Shown here one piece after another: positions 50,145-60,646 of a stretch of DNA of 64,000 nt. The stretch lies in assembly GCA_016617855.1 (NCBI GenBank), contig JAECUM010028771.1, positions 21,308-85,307 on the forward strand. The letters are read 5' to 3'. The notes under the pieces were generated by a model, which saw nothing but the letters and a program-made list of their open reading frames with translations, made no database searches and was not told the DNA's origin. Every line of letters starts with the position of its first letter. Position 1 is the first letter of the stretch. Origin of the DNA: Megalonaias nervosa (taxonomy: Eukaryota; Mollusca; Bivalvia; Unionida; Unionidae). Position numbers and translations under genes: made by a program.

Positions 50145-50348
50145 TGTAGTGTTGTAGAAGCAGTGCTAAACAGTAATATAGACCTTCCCACTGCTGAATC
50201 AGCACCTTAGACATCTGAGATAAGACTGACAGATAGGGTGCTAGATGTAGGTCTCACAAGCAAGTAAGTTATAGTTTGTATGCTATGGAATAAACGTGTT
50301 TGTAGAAACAGGTCTTTTCCTCTCTCATTACAAAACCCAAACATTACA
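50145..50348 (+). repeat. 5' LTR (204 bp) of mag-like element
   Basis: Starts TGTAGTG, ends CATTACA, followed by 'atggcgaggaagatggg', the position of a primer-binding site. It matches the 3' LTR from 53254 except for substitutions and a 4-bp deletion ('agat') there. Confidence 0.85.
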
Positions 50349-50451
50349 ATGGCGAGGAAGATGGGATATAGCTGAAAAGGTTGAGGATAACAAAGGAAAA
50401 ATAAGGACAGTTGTGTCATTCTACTGAGAGAGTTATTACAGACCTGCTACC

Positions 50452-51320
50452 GTGTTGTACACTTGTAGTGAAAGTCTACATCTCTGATAATGACAGCAAG
50501 TTTGCCCATTTTCCCACCATTCTCTGTCCATGAAAATGCACCTGATGTTTGATGTAAAAAGTGGGTGAAACAACTTGATAACCTTCTGATTGGAATGGAC
50601 ATCAGAGACACAAAATGTCGACGTGTTTTACTCTATGTAGGAGAGGAAGTAAACAACATTTTTTAAACCCTCCAAGAAACGTAAGAATATTATCCAACTG
50701 CCATAGAAAAGTTGACAAATTATTTCACACCCAGGAAGAACCACGAATTCGAAATCTACAAATTTTGGCAAGAAAAGCAACAAAATGGACAATCGATTGA
50801 TGATTTCCACAACAAGCTAAGGCAGCTTTCAGCAACGCGCGAATTCAATGATGCCAATAAAGAAATAAAATCACAAGTAATTCAAGGATGTTTGTCAACA
50901 CATCTTAGACGTGATGTATTTCGTGAAGAGATGGACCTAACGCGTCTTCTTCCACTTGCCCGTGTCATGGAACTCTCTGATAGACAAGCAACAAAAATAG
51001 CAAAATCCTTAAGATTGAATGCTAATGCCATTACTAAAGGAAGAACACCAAGTCATTGCAGAAATAAAACACATCTCATGGAGAAAGCTAAAGGCAGCAA
51101 CAAACAACAATACTGAAACCTAACATGCAGAAACTGTGGTGGCGAATATCAACACAAAGATAGGCAGTGTCCTGCAAAAGGGAGACAATAAAAATTTCTG
51201 CAAGAAGAAAAACCATTTTGCAAACGTCTGTAGATCAAGACTCGAGGCAGAAAGCAAAGTTAATCAAGTGGAAATCCAGAAAGATAGAGGTACATCTATT
51301 ATATCTGACAGCTCAGATTA
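50452..51320 (+). pseudogene. Gag of mag-like element, broken
   Basis: Capsid-type text KWVKQLDNLLIGMDIRDTK, TNYFTPRKNHEFEIYKFW and RQLSATREFNDANKEIKSQV, then zinc knuckles CRNCGGEYQHKDRQCPAKG and CKKKNHFANVCRS in different frames. Stops at several points, so not translated as one protein. Confidence 0.78.
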
Positions 51321-51389
51321 AGAATACATCTTTGGCCTGTGAACTCAAGATAAAGTCAATACTCTAAAACAAAAAAAAAAAAACTCACA

Positions 51390-51671
51390 CAGTGGTAGAA
51401 GTAGATGGAACAAAAATAGAGGTGCTGATGGACACAAGATCAAGTATTAATGTCACGGATGAACTTGCATGCAATCCTGAAACTTAAACCTAAACTGCAG
51501 ATAACAGACACAAATACATTTGCCTATGGATCAAAAATCAAATTATATATAGTTTGCAAATTTCAAGCCAAAATTGAGACTAAAGATAGGATCACTACAG
51601 CTCCATTTTATGTAACAAAAGGAAATTTTGGAAATCTACTGAGCTTCGAACAAGCATACAGTTACAAATAA
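51390..51671 (+). pseudogene. Aspartic protease of mag-like element, broken
   Basis: VEVDGTKIEVLMDTRSSINV has DTR where retroviral-type proteases have DTG/DSG, so the active site is altered. A frame change follows. Confidence 0.7.
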
Positions 51672-51689
51672 TTTCAAGAATCTGTGCTA

Positions 51690-52990
51690 CAGTGAAGAGC
51701 AAGTGTGAAGAACTGTGTAAACAGTTTACAGATATCTTCAAAGGAATTGGAAAACTAAAAGACATACAGATACACCTTCATACTTATGATACTATAGTCC
51801 CAGTAACTCAGCCCCACCGGCATATTCCATTTCATATTCGGATGAAAGTTGAAAGAGAGTTGGAAAAACTTTAAGAATTACATAGTACTGAGAAGGTAGA
51901 TGGACCAGCTCCTTGGGTATCTCCAACTGTGGTTGCTCCAAAATCCAAGACCAAAACGAAATCAGGATCTGTGTTGATATGCGCTTGCCCAATAAATCAA
52001 TGCTACGTGAGAGACGCATCACACCAACAACAGACGATCTTACTGTAGATCTCAATGGTGCAACTGTGTTCTCCAAGCTTGATTTAAATTCAGGCAACTA
52101 TCAACTGGAACTGGACGAAAAATCAAGAAACATTGCAACATTCTCAACTCATGTTGGACTGCGGAGATATAAAAGCCTCATTTTCAGAATACCATCTGCA
52201 GTGGAAATATTTCAAAATGGACTCTGTACAGCACTGGAAAGACTAAAAGGCACAATGAATATTAGCGATGACATTCTAGTACTTGGTCGCACTCAGGAAG
52301 AACATGACAAAAATCTAGAATCTACATTCACTCGCATAATGGAGAAGGCTTTGATGCTAAATAAGCACAAGTGTGAGCGCCACAAAGACAATATTGAATT
52401 TTTTGGATACATTTTCAGCAAAGATGGAATTTCTCCAGATTCAAAGAAAGTGGAAGAATGTAGAAATACCAGTATTCCATCAAACATATCAGAAGTACGC
52501 AGTTTTCTAGGCATGACAAACTATGTGGGACGGTTTATCCCAAATTATTCATCAATAAATGAGCCTTTTCAAGCCTTAACCAAGCAAAATCAACCATTCT
52601 ACTTAATGGTACTTCTTGATGACTACTCAAGGTATCCAGTGATTGAAATTATTAACTCAACATCTACAAAATCAGTCATTCTGCAACTTGACCAAATAGT
52701 TTTAATGGTTGGAATACCAGAAGTTGTAAAAATGGATAATGGACCTCCATTTAATTGACAAGAGTTTACAAAGTTTGCAGAATACATGGGATTTAAGCAT
52801 AGGAAAATCACACCTTATGGCCTCAAGCCAACAGTAAAGCAGAAAGGTTTATGAAGATAATTAGAAAAACAATTAAAGCAGCTAATGCAGAACATAAAGG
52901 TTGGAAACAAGAAACTTTTTACGCAATTACTGAGCCACACCTCATGCAACAACCAAAAATTCTCCTGCCAAAATGCTATATGGACAAAAA
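51690..52990 (+). pseudogene. RT fused by deletion to integrase core (mag-like)
   Basis: One 281-codon frame (51913-52758) carries RT motifs (FSKLDLNSGNYQLELDEKS, catalytic box ISDDILVLG with Ser for Tyr, FFGYIFSKDGISPDSKK, NYVGRFIPNYS), then at ALTKQNQPF passes without a stop into integrase core text VLLDDYSRYPVIEI and VKMDNGPPFN. The RNase H and integrase zinc domains are missing. Downstream pieces (KFAEYMGFKHRKITPYG) are in other frames. The joining deletion preserved the frame. Confidence 0.8.
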
Positions 52991-53253
52991 ATGAGAACTA
53001 AACTCCCAAGTATACAACTCAAATCAGATGACAACAGAACGAAGAAAAACCAATACTGATAAAAAGAAAAAGATGAAATGCTATGCAGAAGAAAACAAGA
53101 AAAAGTAAGAAGTCAAATTTCAAAGTTGGAGACAAGTGTTCAAGTAAAGCAAAAAATTAAGAAATGTATTATTATTATCATGACTAGTTTTGAAACACTA
53201 AACTTATTCTCAGTTTAAAAACATAAATTTTAAATCTGAAAGAAAAGGAGGGA

Positions 53254-53388
53254 TGTAGTGTTCTAGAAGCAGTGCTATACGGTAATATAGACTTTCCCAC
53301 TGCTGAATCAGCATCTTAGACATCTGAGATAAGGCTGACAGGGTGCTAGATGTAGGTCTGACAAGCAAGTCAGTTATAGTTTGCATAT
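53254..53388 (+). repeat. 3' LTR of mag-like element, interrupted
   Basis: Begins TGTAGTG as the 5' LTR does and breaks off at the insertion of the Gmr1-like element after ATAT. Confidence 0.85.
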
Positions 53389-54294
53389 TGTTACGTGTAG
53401 GCTTGTACAAATGTAACAGAAGAAAAGAGTGAAGTCAACAAGCTTTGTATATTTTAACACAATAATTTATTTCCCTAGAAAACAATGTAAAAATTGGAAA
53501 ATAGAACTGACGGTTTGCGAATATAATCCAAAATTTAATCGTAAGAATGAAAAATACAAGTCCTATCACTAAATAGTTCTATCAGAATCCAGGTTCGAAT
53601 CTCGATGACAACAAAATGGAAGGTGATGACGTCAGATGTGGTCCTTGTACAAAATAACAATTCCTCAACTGAATCACAGTTTATGTTTCCGAATAATTCC
53701 AGAATAAATTTCCATTGAATTTCTTTCTCCCAGAATTTATAAAACAGTACACTCGTTTGGTTTTCTAGAGAATAAATTATTTAAATTCTAAACACAAATG
53801 AATTTCAAAAACAATCTGGTAACCTATCCGGCCTTCTAGGTATCAGGAATACAACTGACTGGTGAGTGCTCAGAAAGGGTTATATATTCACCCGGATTAT
53901 CATCCCGTTCTCGCGAGACAGACTACGTGATCTAATAACACTTGAAATACGTAATAAGATATTTGCCAATTTGCACGTAGCTCTATCTAAGAACTAGACT
54001 ATCACTCTAAAATAAATTAAAAAATAACACATTGTTTATCCAGATTAACACATAGGCCGAAAAGGACCTTGAAAACAGCCAATCGTATTCGCTTAGCAAT
54101 TACACTACCACGAACCAAGGTAAACTAAAAATATAACTAATGTAATATGTTTTACGTCTTAGATAAACAGAATTACTGAAAAAGAATTTTGAATCCCTAC
54201 AAAAATCATTACAATAAAATGTAATGAAACAAAAATAAAATAAAAAAGAATTTTAAAACTAACACACAAGCAATTTAATTACATATACGTAACA
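53389..54294 (-). repeat. 3' LTR of Gmr1-like element (906 bp)
   Basis: On the plus strand it starts TGTTACGTGTAGG and ends ACGTAACA. Full-length compared with the other LTR. Adjacent 'ctcccccc' is the polypurine tract seen from the other strand. Confidence 0.88.
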
Positions 54295-54429
54295 CTCCCC
54301 CCATAAAGAAAACAGAAATATTTATATAATAAAGCTTTCCTTTTACCATATGTAAATTATACATGAGGTAAAACAAAATTACATAAGAAAATTCTTATGA
54401 ATTATATAAAGTGTATATGAAATAATATT

Positions 54430-55681
54430 TCTATACACGGGAAAGTGCATCTGCAATCAAATTGTCTTCTCCTTTGATGTGCCCGATGTTGACGTTATAC
54501 TCTTGCAAAAACAAACTCCACCTTAATACTCTTTAATTTTTATTTTTCATCTTGTCGATGAAAGTAAGGGGGTTGTGATCACTATACACAACAACCGGAG
54601 AAGGAGCCGAGCTAATGGAAACTTCAAAATGTTGTAATGCCAATATTAAAGCCAAACATTCCTTCACGATTGTTGAGTAATTTCTTTGGTGCTTATTTAA
54701 TTTCTTAGAGAAATAGCACACTGGGTGATTAATACCATTGCTGTATTCTTGAATCAATACTGCTCCAACCTCAACATCACTTGCATCCACAGACAATTTA
54801 AAAGACTGATTGAAATTTGGAGCTGTGAGAACCAGCGCACTTTTGAGTATGGCTTTTAATCTATCAAAACCTTCCTGACATTTTTCGGTCCAAAGAAACT
54901 TGTTTCTCTTACTTAACAAATCTGTCAGAGGTTCAGCAATATTGGAAATATTGGAACAAAACTTGCGATAGTATCCGGCCATACCCCAAAATCGCATTAA
55001 TTGCTTTTTATTGACAGGCACAGGAAAATCAGAGATAGCTTTAACTTTAGCATCAATAGGTTTAACTTGACCATGTCCCACAATATGTCCTAGAAAAGTT
55101 ACACAAGCATGGCAGAACTCACTTTTAGATAAATTGATTGTCAAATTAGCATCAGTGAGTCTTTCAAAGAATTTCCGAATCGTGGCTAGATGTCCTCTCC
55201 AGGTGTCGTTGTAGATGATGACATCATCAATATAAGCATCACAATTATCTAGACCGGAAGTAATCATATTCATCAAGCGTTGAAACATACTTGGAGAACC
55301 CTTCATCCCAAACGGCATTACTTTATATTGATAGAGTTCATCTGGAGTCATTAATGCCGAAATTTCTTTCGCTCTTTCCGTTAGTGGAATTTGCCAAAAT
55401 CCTTTCAGAAGGTCAAATTTGGTGACGTACTTGGCATTTCCAATTTTATCAATACAATCATCGATCCTTGGAAATGGAAATGAATCTGTTTTTGTCACAC
55501 TGTTCACCTTCCTGTAATCAGTGCACACACGGAAAGTTTTATCCGGTTTCGGAACAAGTATGCATGGTGAACTCCAATCACTTTTACTGGGCTCTATGAA
55601 ATTGTTCTCCAACAAATACTGAATTTCCTTTTTCAAGTATTCCTGTTTGAGAGGGTTCATCCTGTATGGGTGTTGTTTCAC
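54430..55681 (-). pseudogene. Reverse transcriptase and RNase H of Gmr1-like element
   Basis: A 382-codon frame with RT palm acids in VTKFDLLKGF (D90) and YIDDVIIY (150-157), FLGHIVGHGQVKPIDAK, and the RNase H start LSVDASDVEVGAVLIQ and VVYSDHNPLTF. A TAA follows KMKNKN at 54533. The same frame then continues RVLRWSLFLQEYNVNIGHIK to ADALSRV-stop near 54437, so the end of RNase H is cut by one nonsense codon. Another stop (55685) separates this frame from the upstream linker. RT active-site residues are intact. Confidence 0.88.
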
Positions 55682-55687
55682 AGGTTT

Positions 55688-55882
55688 TTAATCTACAATT
55701 TCAACGTCATGAAACATTTTGTTTGTCCTCGTAGGAATATCCGGAAACAAGTGCTCATACTCGAATAATAACTGTTTAAGTTCATTTCTTTCTTGTTGTT
55801 GCAAATGTAAAAGTTTCTGGTCTAGATCATTCATAATTTCCGAATTCCTAAGATTTGTTGCTCCAAGATCAACGGTGTCCAA
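55688..55882 (-). pseudogene. Linker between integrase and RT
   Basis: Reads TVDLGATNLRNSEIMNDL and LLFEYEHLFPDIPTRTNKM up to VEIVD-stop. The 'LL.EY..LF.D.P..T' text is the normal region just before RT in gypsy polyproteins. Confidence 0.75.
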
Positions 55883-56318
55883 TTGAATTTCTTCACTTAA
55901 ATCCTTAGTTGGTGGGACATGTACAACTAAATTAATTGTAATAATTTACTTGGCTATCTCTTTCAATATACTATTGCTCCATTAATTTATTTAGACCAGA
56001 CTACTATTATTATAATTTAACTCATTCATTTTCTTCTTTACTTTGTAAGGGCCGTAAAATCTAATTTGAAGAAAATTTTGAAGAATGAGCAAGATCAACA
56101 GTGTCCAATTCAATTCTTCACTTAAATCCTTAGTTTGTGGGACAGGTACAACTAAATTAATTGCATGATTTACTTGGCTATCCATTTCAATACACTAGTA
56201 CTCCATTATTTTATTTAAATCAGAGTATTATTATTATAATTTAACTCATTCAATTTCTTCTTTACTCTGTAAGTGCCGTAAAATCTAATTTGAAGAAAAT
56301 TTTGAAGAATGAGCAAGA
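55867..56318. repeat. 226-bp tandem duplication inside the Gmr1-like element
   Basis: Two adjacent copies (start 'gatcaacggtgtcc' at 55867 and 'gatcaacagtgtcc' at 56093) span the integrase C-terminus/linker junction. Each carries text for FLQIRFYGPYKVKKK and NHAINLVVPVP. Confidence 0.9.
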
Positions 56319-56329
56319 GAGAATGAACT

Positions 56330-57304
56330 CTATTACAAAACTAAAATGTTCTCTCAAGTGAAGTTTTGTGAAACCATAGTTTCACTTTTGACTTGAATTA
56401 CTGAGTGCCAAATTCAAGCATAACAAGCTGGAAAATTCCAGACATGAAATTTGACCTTTGACCTGATTGGACAGATTTGGGAAGGCCAAATTGAGTAAAA
56501 AACTTTATCAAAGCTTTTACTATAGTATTCCTCAAAAGGAATTGCCTCTGGGAATCCTGTTGACGCACACATAATGATCACCAAATATTGGTTGCCTGAC
56601 TTGGTCTTAGGTAAGGGACCAACACAACCTACCATAATTCTTCTAAATGGTTCATCAAATGCAGGAATAGGTTACAGATGAGCCTTAGGTATCTTCTGAT
56701 TGGGTTTTCCTACCATTTGACAAGTATGACAAGATCTACAAAATTTACAAACATCACTTTTGATTTTTGGCCAATAAAAGTGAGTCAAGATCTTGTGATA
56801 AGTTTTATTTATCCCTAAATGACCAGCCAGAGGAGTTTCATGGGCCAAACTAATTATTTCCTGTCTGTAAGATTTTGGAACTACAGTCTGATAGTTCATT
56901 GACCACTCGTCATTAGCAGGTACCTCGGGAGGTCTCCATTTTCTCATAAGAATTCCATTTTTAATGAAATAACAGATAGGTACTTCAGTGGCTTCAGTTT
57001 CACTAATGGCCCTCTGAAACAAATAGATCTCAGGATCTTTTTCCTGTTCGACGACAAGTGATTGTAGTTTGTCACCCTGATTAGATAAAAGAGAATGAGT
57101 ATTTAAAAGAGGATCACTGTGATCAATACCTTTTGATTGATCCAAATTAGAAGTGAAAGTGACCTCATCAAAAGCCTGACCAATACATGTTTCAGCTAAA
57201 GGAATATTTTCCTTATCAAAATCATTCAAGAGCTTTCTTTGCCATAGCTCTGGTAACTGCACAAGCTGGGTAGAACTCAGGGTATTCTTTTTCAATAGGA
57301 TCAA
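56330..57304 (-). pseudogene. Integrase of Gmr1-like element, catalytic acids lost
   Basis: Zinc-binding N-terminus HETPLAGHLGINKTYHKI and CKFCRSCHTCQMVGK, then the core MVGCVGPLPKTKSGNQYL, then in another frame FTQFGLPKSVQSGQRSNF. Both aspartates of the DDE triad that should stand in these two core motifs are Gly. A small deletion separates the motifs, and the core stops near 56398. It lies upstream of RT. Confidence 0.82.
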
Positions 57305-57610
57305 CTTTCTGATCCAAAGAAGGCTTGTCAGTTACAAGTAGATTAACCACAACCTTGTCTCCAGCTAGGTCGTTGCCTAGCAACAAATGAATGCCCTCAA
57401 CGGGTAAGTTAGATACTATACCGACTGTCACAGGTCCTTAAACTAAGTCTGATGACAAATTTACAGAATGGAGAGGAACATTAACAAAGCCGCACTCTAC
57501 TCCCTGAATGAGAACACTCTCATTAGAACAGGACTTCTCAGAAGAAGGCAAAATACCTGACACTAAAAGACTCTGAGAAGCTCCTGAATCCCTTAAAATT
57601 TTATAGGGAT
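57222..57610 (-). pseudogene. Aspartic protease of Gmr1-like element, broken
   Basis: Contains ILRDSGASQSLLVSG with the catalytic DSG, then VGIVSNLPVEGIHLLLGND. The frame from gag is lost by one missing A in a short A run near 57600, and a TAA interrupts at about 57437. Confidence 0.78.
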
Positions 57611-58790
57611 AGGATTGGCCGAATCAGCCAAGAGTGATATATAACCCTTCGACATGAATGGTTCATAATTCTCTATAATAAAATCAGACCGGGGTTTATG
57701 AGACCCAACAAATGTGTTGCTTTTAATATATGACCGTGACCTTGACCTCTTAGAAATAAGAGCATCTGGGATAGGTCTATCTTGATTCTGATGCCTATAT
57801 TTCAATTTAAAGCAATCAGAAATGATGTGTCCTTTTTCTTGGAATAGATACACGTAGGAATAGACAAGGATTTTGAATCAAGTTTATCAGAAGCTTGATT
57901 TTTAGAAGTTGTACCAGATTGATTTTTAGGAGGAGTTGTATTGGGCTGGAATACCTTTCTACCAGTAGGCTGCTGAGTAAAAGATTTGCTTACAACAGAA
58001 ACTTTATGAGTTAAGGAATACTCATCGGCAGGAAGAGCAGCATTTTCCAAGGTTTCAATCTTATGCTCTTCAAGATGATTCTTAAAGTCATTAGGAACAC
58101 AGTTTTTGAACTCTTCAAGTAACACAAGTTGTTCAAGACTTTCACAATCATGTTCAATTTTCTTGGCTAAGCACCATCTCTTAAATAACTGTTCTTTTTC
58201 TCTAGCAAATTCAACATAAGTCTGTCCAGCTTCCTTTTTATAGTTTCTGAATTTTTGCCGATAAGCCTCAGGGACTAACCCATAACCCCTTAAGATGCAC
58301 TCCTTAACCAAATCATAATCAGAACTCTGTTGTACTGACAGGGATGCATAGATATTTCGGGCTTTTCCGAAAAGTACACATTGCAATAATTGAGTCCAAT
58401 GCTCCCTTGGCCATTTCAAATTTTCAGCAACTTTTTCAAAATAAACGAAATGTTTGTCTACTTCCTTTTCGCTAAAAGGGGGAACTTAAACCTGATATTT
58501 CTTATAACATCAAAAGTAGGGGAGTGTTTTCGTTTTTCCAGGTCTAATTCTTTTAACTTAATTTCTCTTTGCATTTACATATCTAATTTTTCTTTCTCAA
58601 ATTGTATTTGTCTTTCTTCTGTCTTCCTTCAAATTGCATTTGCATTTCTTCCCTTCATTCTTTAAATTGTAACTCCATTACTTCCATTTCATTTTCCTTT
58701 TGTATCTTTTGTATCTGAAACTGAACCTGTCTTATCTCTAATTCCAACTTTTTTAGCTGGACTTCCATTTTCAAAAAAGTCCAAACACTC
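57593..58790 (-). pseudogene. Gag of Gmr1-like element, broken
   Basis: An N-terminal glutamate/glutamine-rich coiled-coil region (58.56-58.79 kb, with stops), then the SCAN-like capsid text WPREHWTQLLQCVLFGKARN, QKFRNYKKEAGQTYVEFA and LVLLEEFKNCVPNDFKNHL, then a zinc knuckle CxxC-x3-GH-x4-C (GHIISDCFKLK) reached by a frameshift near 57840. The SCAN-like gag is usual for such elements. Confidence 0.8.
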
Positions 58791-58989
58791 CTGGGTAAAA
58801 TTCAAAAAATTCTCTACTTTTGATGATAATGTGTATAAAAGTCTGTTGTTTTCACTAAAGATTTCAAATAAAAATGTAAAATAGTACTTGGGATTTAAAG
58901 ACTAGGGGAATTTAAATTTCAAAAAACAATTTTCTGAAATATTTAACCAAAATTCATATATCCCAAGGACAAGTGACCCAATTTTCTCC

Positions 58990-59270
58990 TGTTACATGTA
59001 GGCTCGTACAAATTTAACAGAAGAAAAGAGTGAAGTCAACAAGCTTTGTATATTTTAACAAAATAATGTATTTCCATAGAAAACAATGTAACAAGGTAAA
59101 CTAAAACTATTACTAATGTAATACGTTTTACATCTTAGATAAACAGAATTACTGAAAAAGAATTTTGAATCCCTCCAATAATCAATACAATAAAATGTAA
59201 TGAAACAAAAATAAAATAAAAAGGAATTTTAAAACTAACACACAAGCAATTTAATTACATATACGTAACA
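58990..59270 (-). repeat. 5' LTR of Gmr1-like element, internally deleted
   Basis: 281 bp. It matches the two outer parts of the 906-bp LTR but lacks about 620 bp in the middle (join near 'aacaatgtaa|caaggtaaac'). Confidence 0.85.
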
Positions 59271-59274
59271 ATAT

Positions 59275-59906
59275 AGTTTGTATGCATTAAGAGATGAAAA
59301 AATTCAGCCAAGGCATTGTAAGTAGTGGCAGAAGCTCAAAGGGAGCAAACAAAAATGTTCAATGAAATGAAGGCAACCATACACGAGGTGTTACAAATAA
59401 TCAAGGGGAAAGCATGTGAGAGTGATGGACTGGTAGACAGGAAGTACCTGGTGGTGAAGAGATCAAGAAGTAAAGAAGAGAGGAGGAGACGAGAAAGAGT
59501 AGATGAGACAGATTCAAAGAAGAGGAGAAATGAAAGGTGACATCATAGGTATTAAATAAACATAGCAATATTGCTAAATATAGATTGAGGAAGAGCAATT
59601 TCTTTTTGTTCTATCAGCTTGATCTTAAGCTAAAATTCAATTACATTTTAAGTATTTGACTTATTAATTTGGTCCATATTAAAAATAACAATATAAGTGA
59701 ATTTAAAGAGATACAGAAATTTATATATAAATAAACTTTAAAGAATTTGTATTTAGTGCCTTTGCTATGTAACTGAATTAAGTATATATTCCCAAGCAAT
59801 GTATTCCATGACAATGAATTTTTTAAAAATACTTTGCTTAAAATGTTTTAATTAATGTGCAAAAGTTTTTCTCCAGAAAAAGTGATATTTAAATTCTCTC
59901 TGCATT
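59275..59906. other. Spacer between retroelements and virus-like island
   Basis: A short charged open frame (59325-59540, EERRRRERVDETDSKKRRNE) matches no known family. The rest is AT-rich. No boundary repeat of the island was identified. Confidence 0.4.
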
Positions 59907-60182
59907 TTGGATACAGTCATTAATGATTTGGCTTATGCTAACCGAAGTGTTGTTTTAGGAGCAACTGATCCTAAATTAGGAGATAATCTTAGTGAAGAAG
60001 AAAGATTAATTATTATAAAAGGATACTCAAGGTGGAAACAAATATTTCTTGATCATTATAAAATAACAGAAAAACAATTACAAACATTTATGATGCCAGG
60101 ATTTGATACTGTTAAACTAAAAAAATCAGTCATTGATCTTATTAACGAATATTTTCCAAAAATACTTGAATCATGGAAATAA
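59907..60182 (+). pseudogene. Unrecognised ORF, 5'-truncated, in virus-like island
   Basis: Open without ATG: VINDLAYANRSVVLGATDPK, SEEERLIIIKGYSRWKQIFL and VIDLINEYFPKILESWK-stop. The text looks coding and ends just as the following structural-like frame begins in another phase, so it is either the preceding gene or the N-terminal half of that gene separated by a frameshift. The 5' end is probably lost at the island junction near 59.91 kb, where upstream sequence becomes non-coding. Confidence 0.45.
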
Positions 60183-60201
60183 AATAGTCCCGCCATCGGT
60201 T

Positions 60202-60549
60202 ATGCTTAAACATAATAATGATCCATACGGTGGAGGCCGTCATATCTCGCCTGGTATTGTCAATATAACATCAACGATCGCAGTCTATCTAGTATGTGAT
60301 GTTATTGATGGCAGCTATCAAGTAGATCTTTCAAAGTCTAGCCAGGCCCAGCAAGGGTATATATTATATTCATTTAGCCCTCAAGCGTCCCCCGGGTGGT
60401 TAATTGTATCAGAGCCAATTAACCCCGTTTATCTACGTGTACATAATCCGTTATTATCAAGAATACATTTCAAACTTACAGATCAAAAAGGCCGTATTTT
60501 GGATTTGCAGAAAGAAACCTTAAGTATAAATCTGCATGTGAGATCATAG
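60202..60549 (+). CDS. Polinton/adintovirus-like structural-type protein, C-terminal part
   Basis: 116 codons from the first ATG; the frame is open upstream to about 60133. Motifs include MLKHNNDPYGGGRHISP, ILYSFSPQASPGWLIVSE and the end IHFKLTDQKGRILDL followed by INLHVRS. The 'YSF.P..PPG..I.E.P' and 'R..D..G...D..GE...L.LH' pattern recalls a protein encoded next to capsid genes in animal Polintons/adinto-like elements, probably a jelly-roll capsid-associated protein (recalled from family knowledge, not searched). It is shorter than expected, so it is likely an incomplete, endogenous copy. Confidence 0.5.
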   Translation: MLKHNNDPYGGGRHISPGIVNITSTIAVYLVCDVIDGSYQVDLSKSSQAQQGYILYSFSPQASPGWLIVSEPINPVYLRVHNPLLSRIHFKLTDQKGRILDLQKETLSINLHVRS

Positions 60550-60565
60550 AGCGTCATCGTAAAAC

Positions 60566-60605
60566 AAAAAAAAAATATCCGAATCGGATCAGAATAGTTT
60601 TTTTT
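60566..60605. terminator. Palindrome between A10 and T8 tracts, convergent 3' ends
   Basis: ATCCGAATCGGAT (60577-60589) is a perfect 6-bp-arm palindrome, flanked by A10 (60566-60575) and T8 (60598-60605). It sits between the stops of two convergent ORFs (60549 and 60647), a layout like a shared transcript-end hairpin. The role is inference. Confidence 0.35.
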
Positions 60606-60646
60606 ACTGGGTAAATCGTAATTATTATAAGTAAATAACCTGTATA

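Larger units (their letters stand above)
50145..53388 (+). mobile_element. Ty3/gypsy-like element (mag-like), internally deleted
   Basis: 5' LTR 50145-50348, gag, protease, RT fused to integrase core, and 3' LTR from 53254. The 3' LTR is interrupted at 53388 by the Gmr1-like element; about 13 bp of it resumes at 59271 ('atatagtttgtatgc') before similarity ends. The clade is suggested by the gag zinc-knuckle text and is tentative. Confidence 0.8.
53389..59270 (-). mobile_element. Gmr1-like LTR retrotransposon (PR-IN-RT-RH order)
   Basis: 5.88 kb, flanked by ATAT (53385-53388 and 59271-59274). Read on the minus strand the order is 5' LTR, gag, zinc knuckle, protease, integrase, RT, RNase H, polypurine tract (complement of 'ctcccccc' at 54295), 3' LTR. 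Placing integrase before RT is unusual for Ty3/gypsy elements and defines the Gmr1-type arrangement. Every gene is broken by stops, frameshifts or deletions. Confidence 0.85.
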
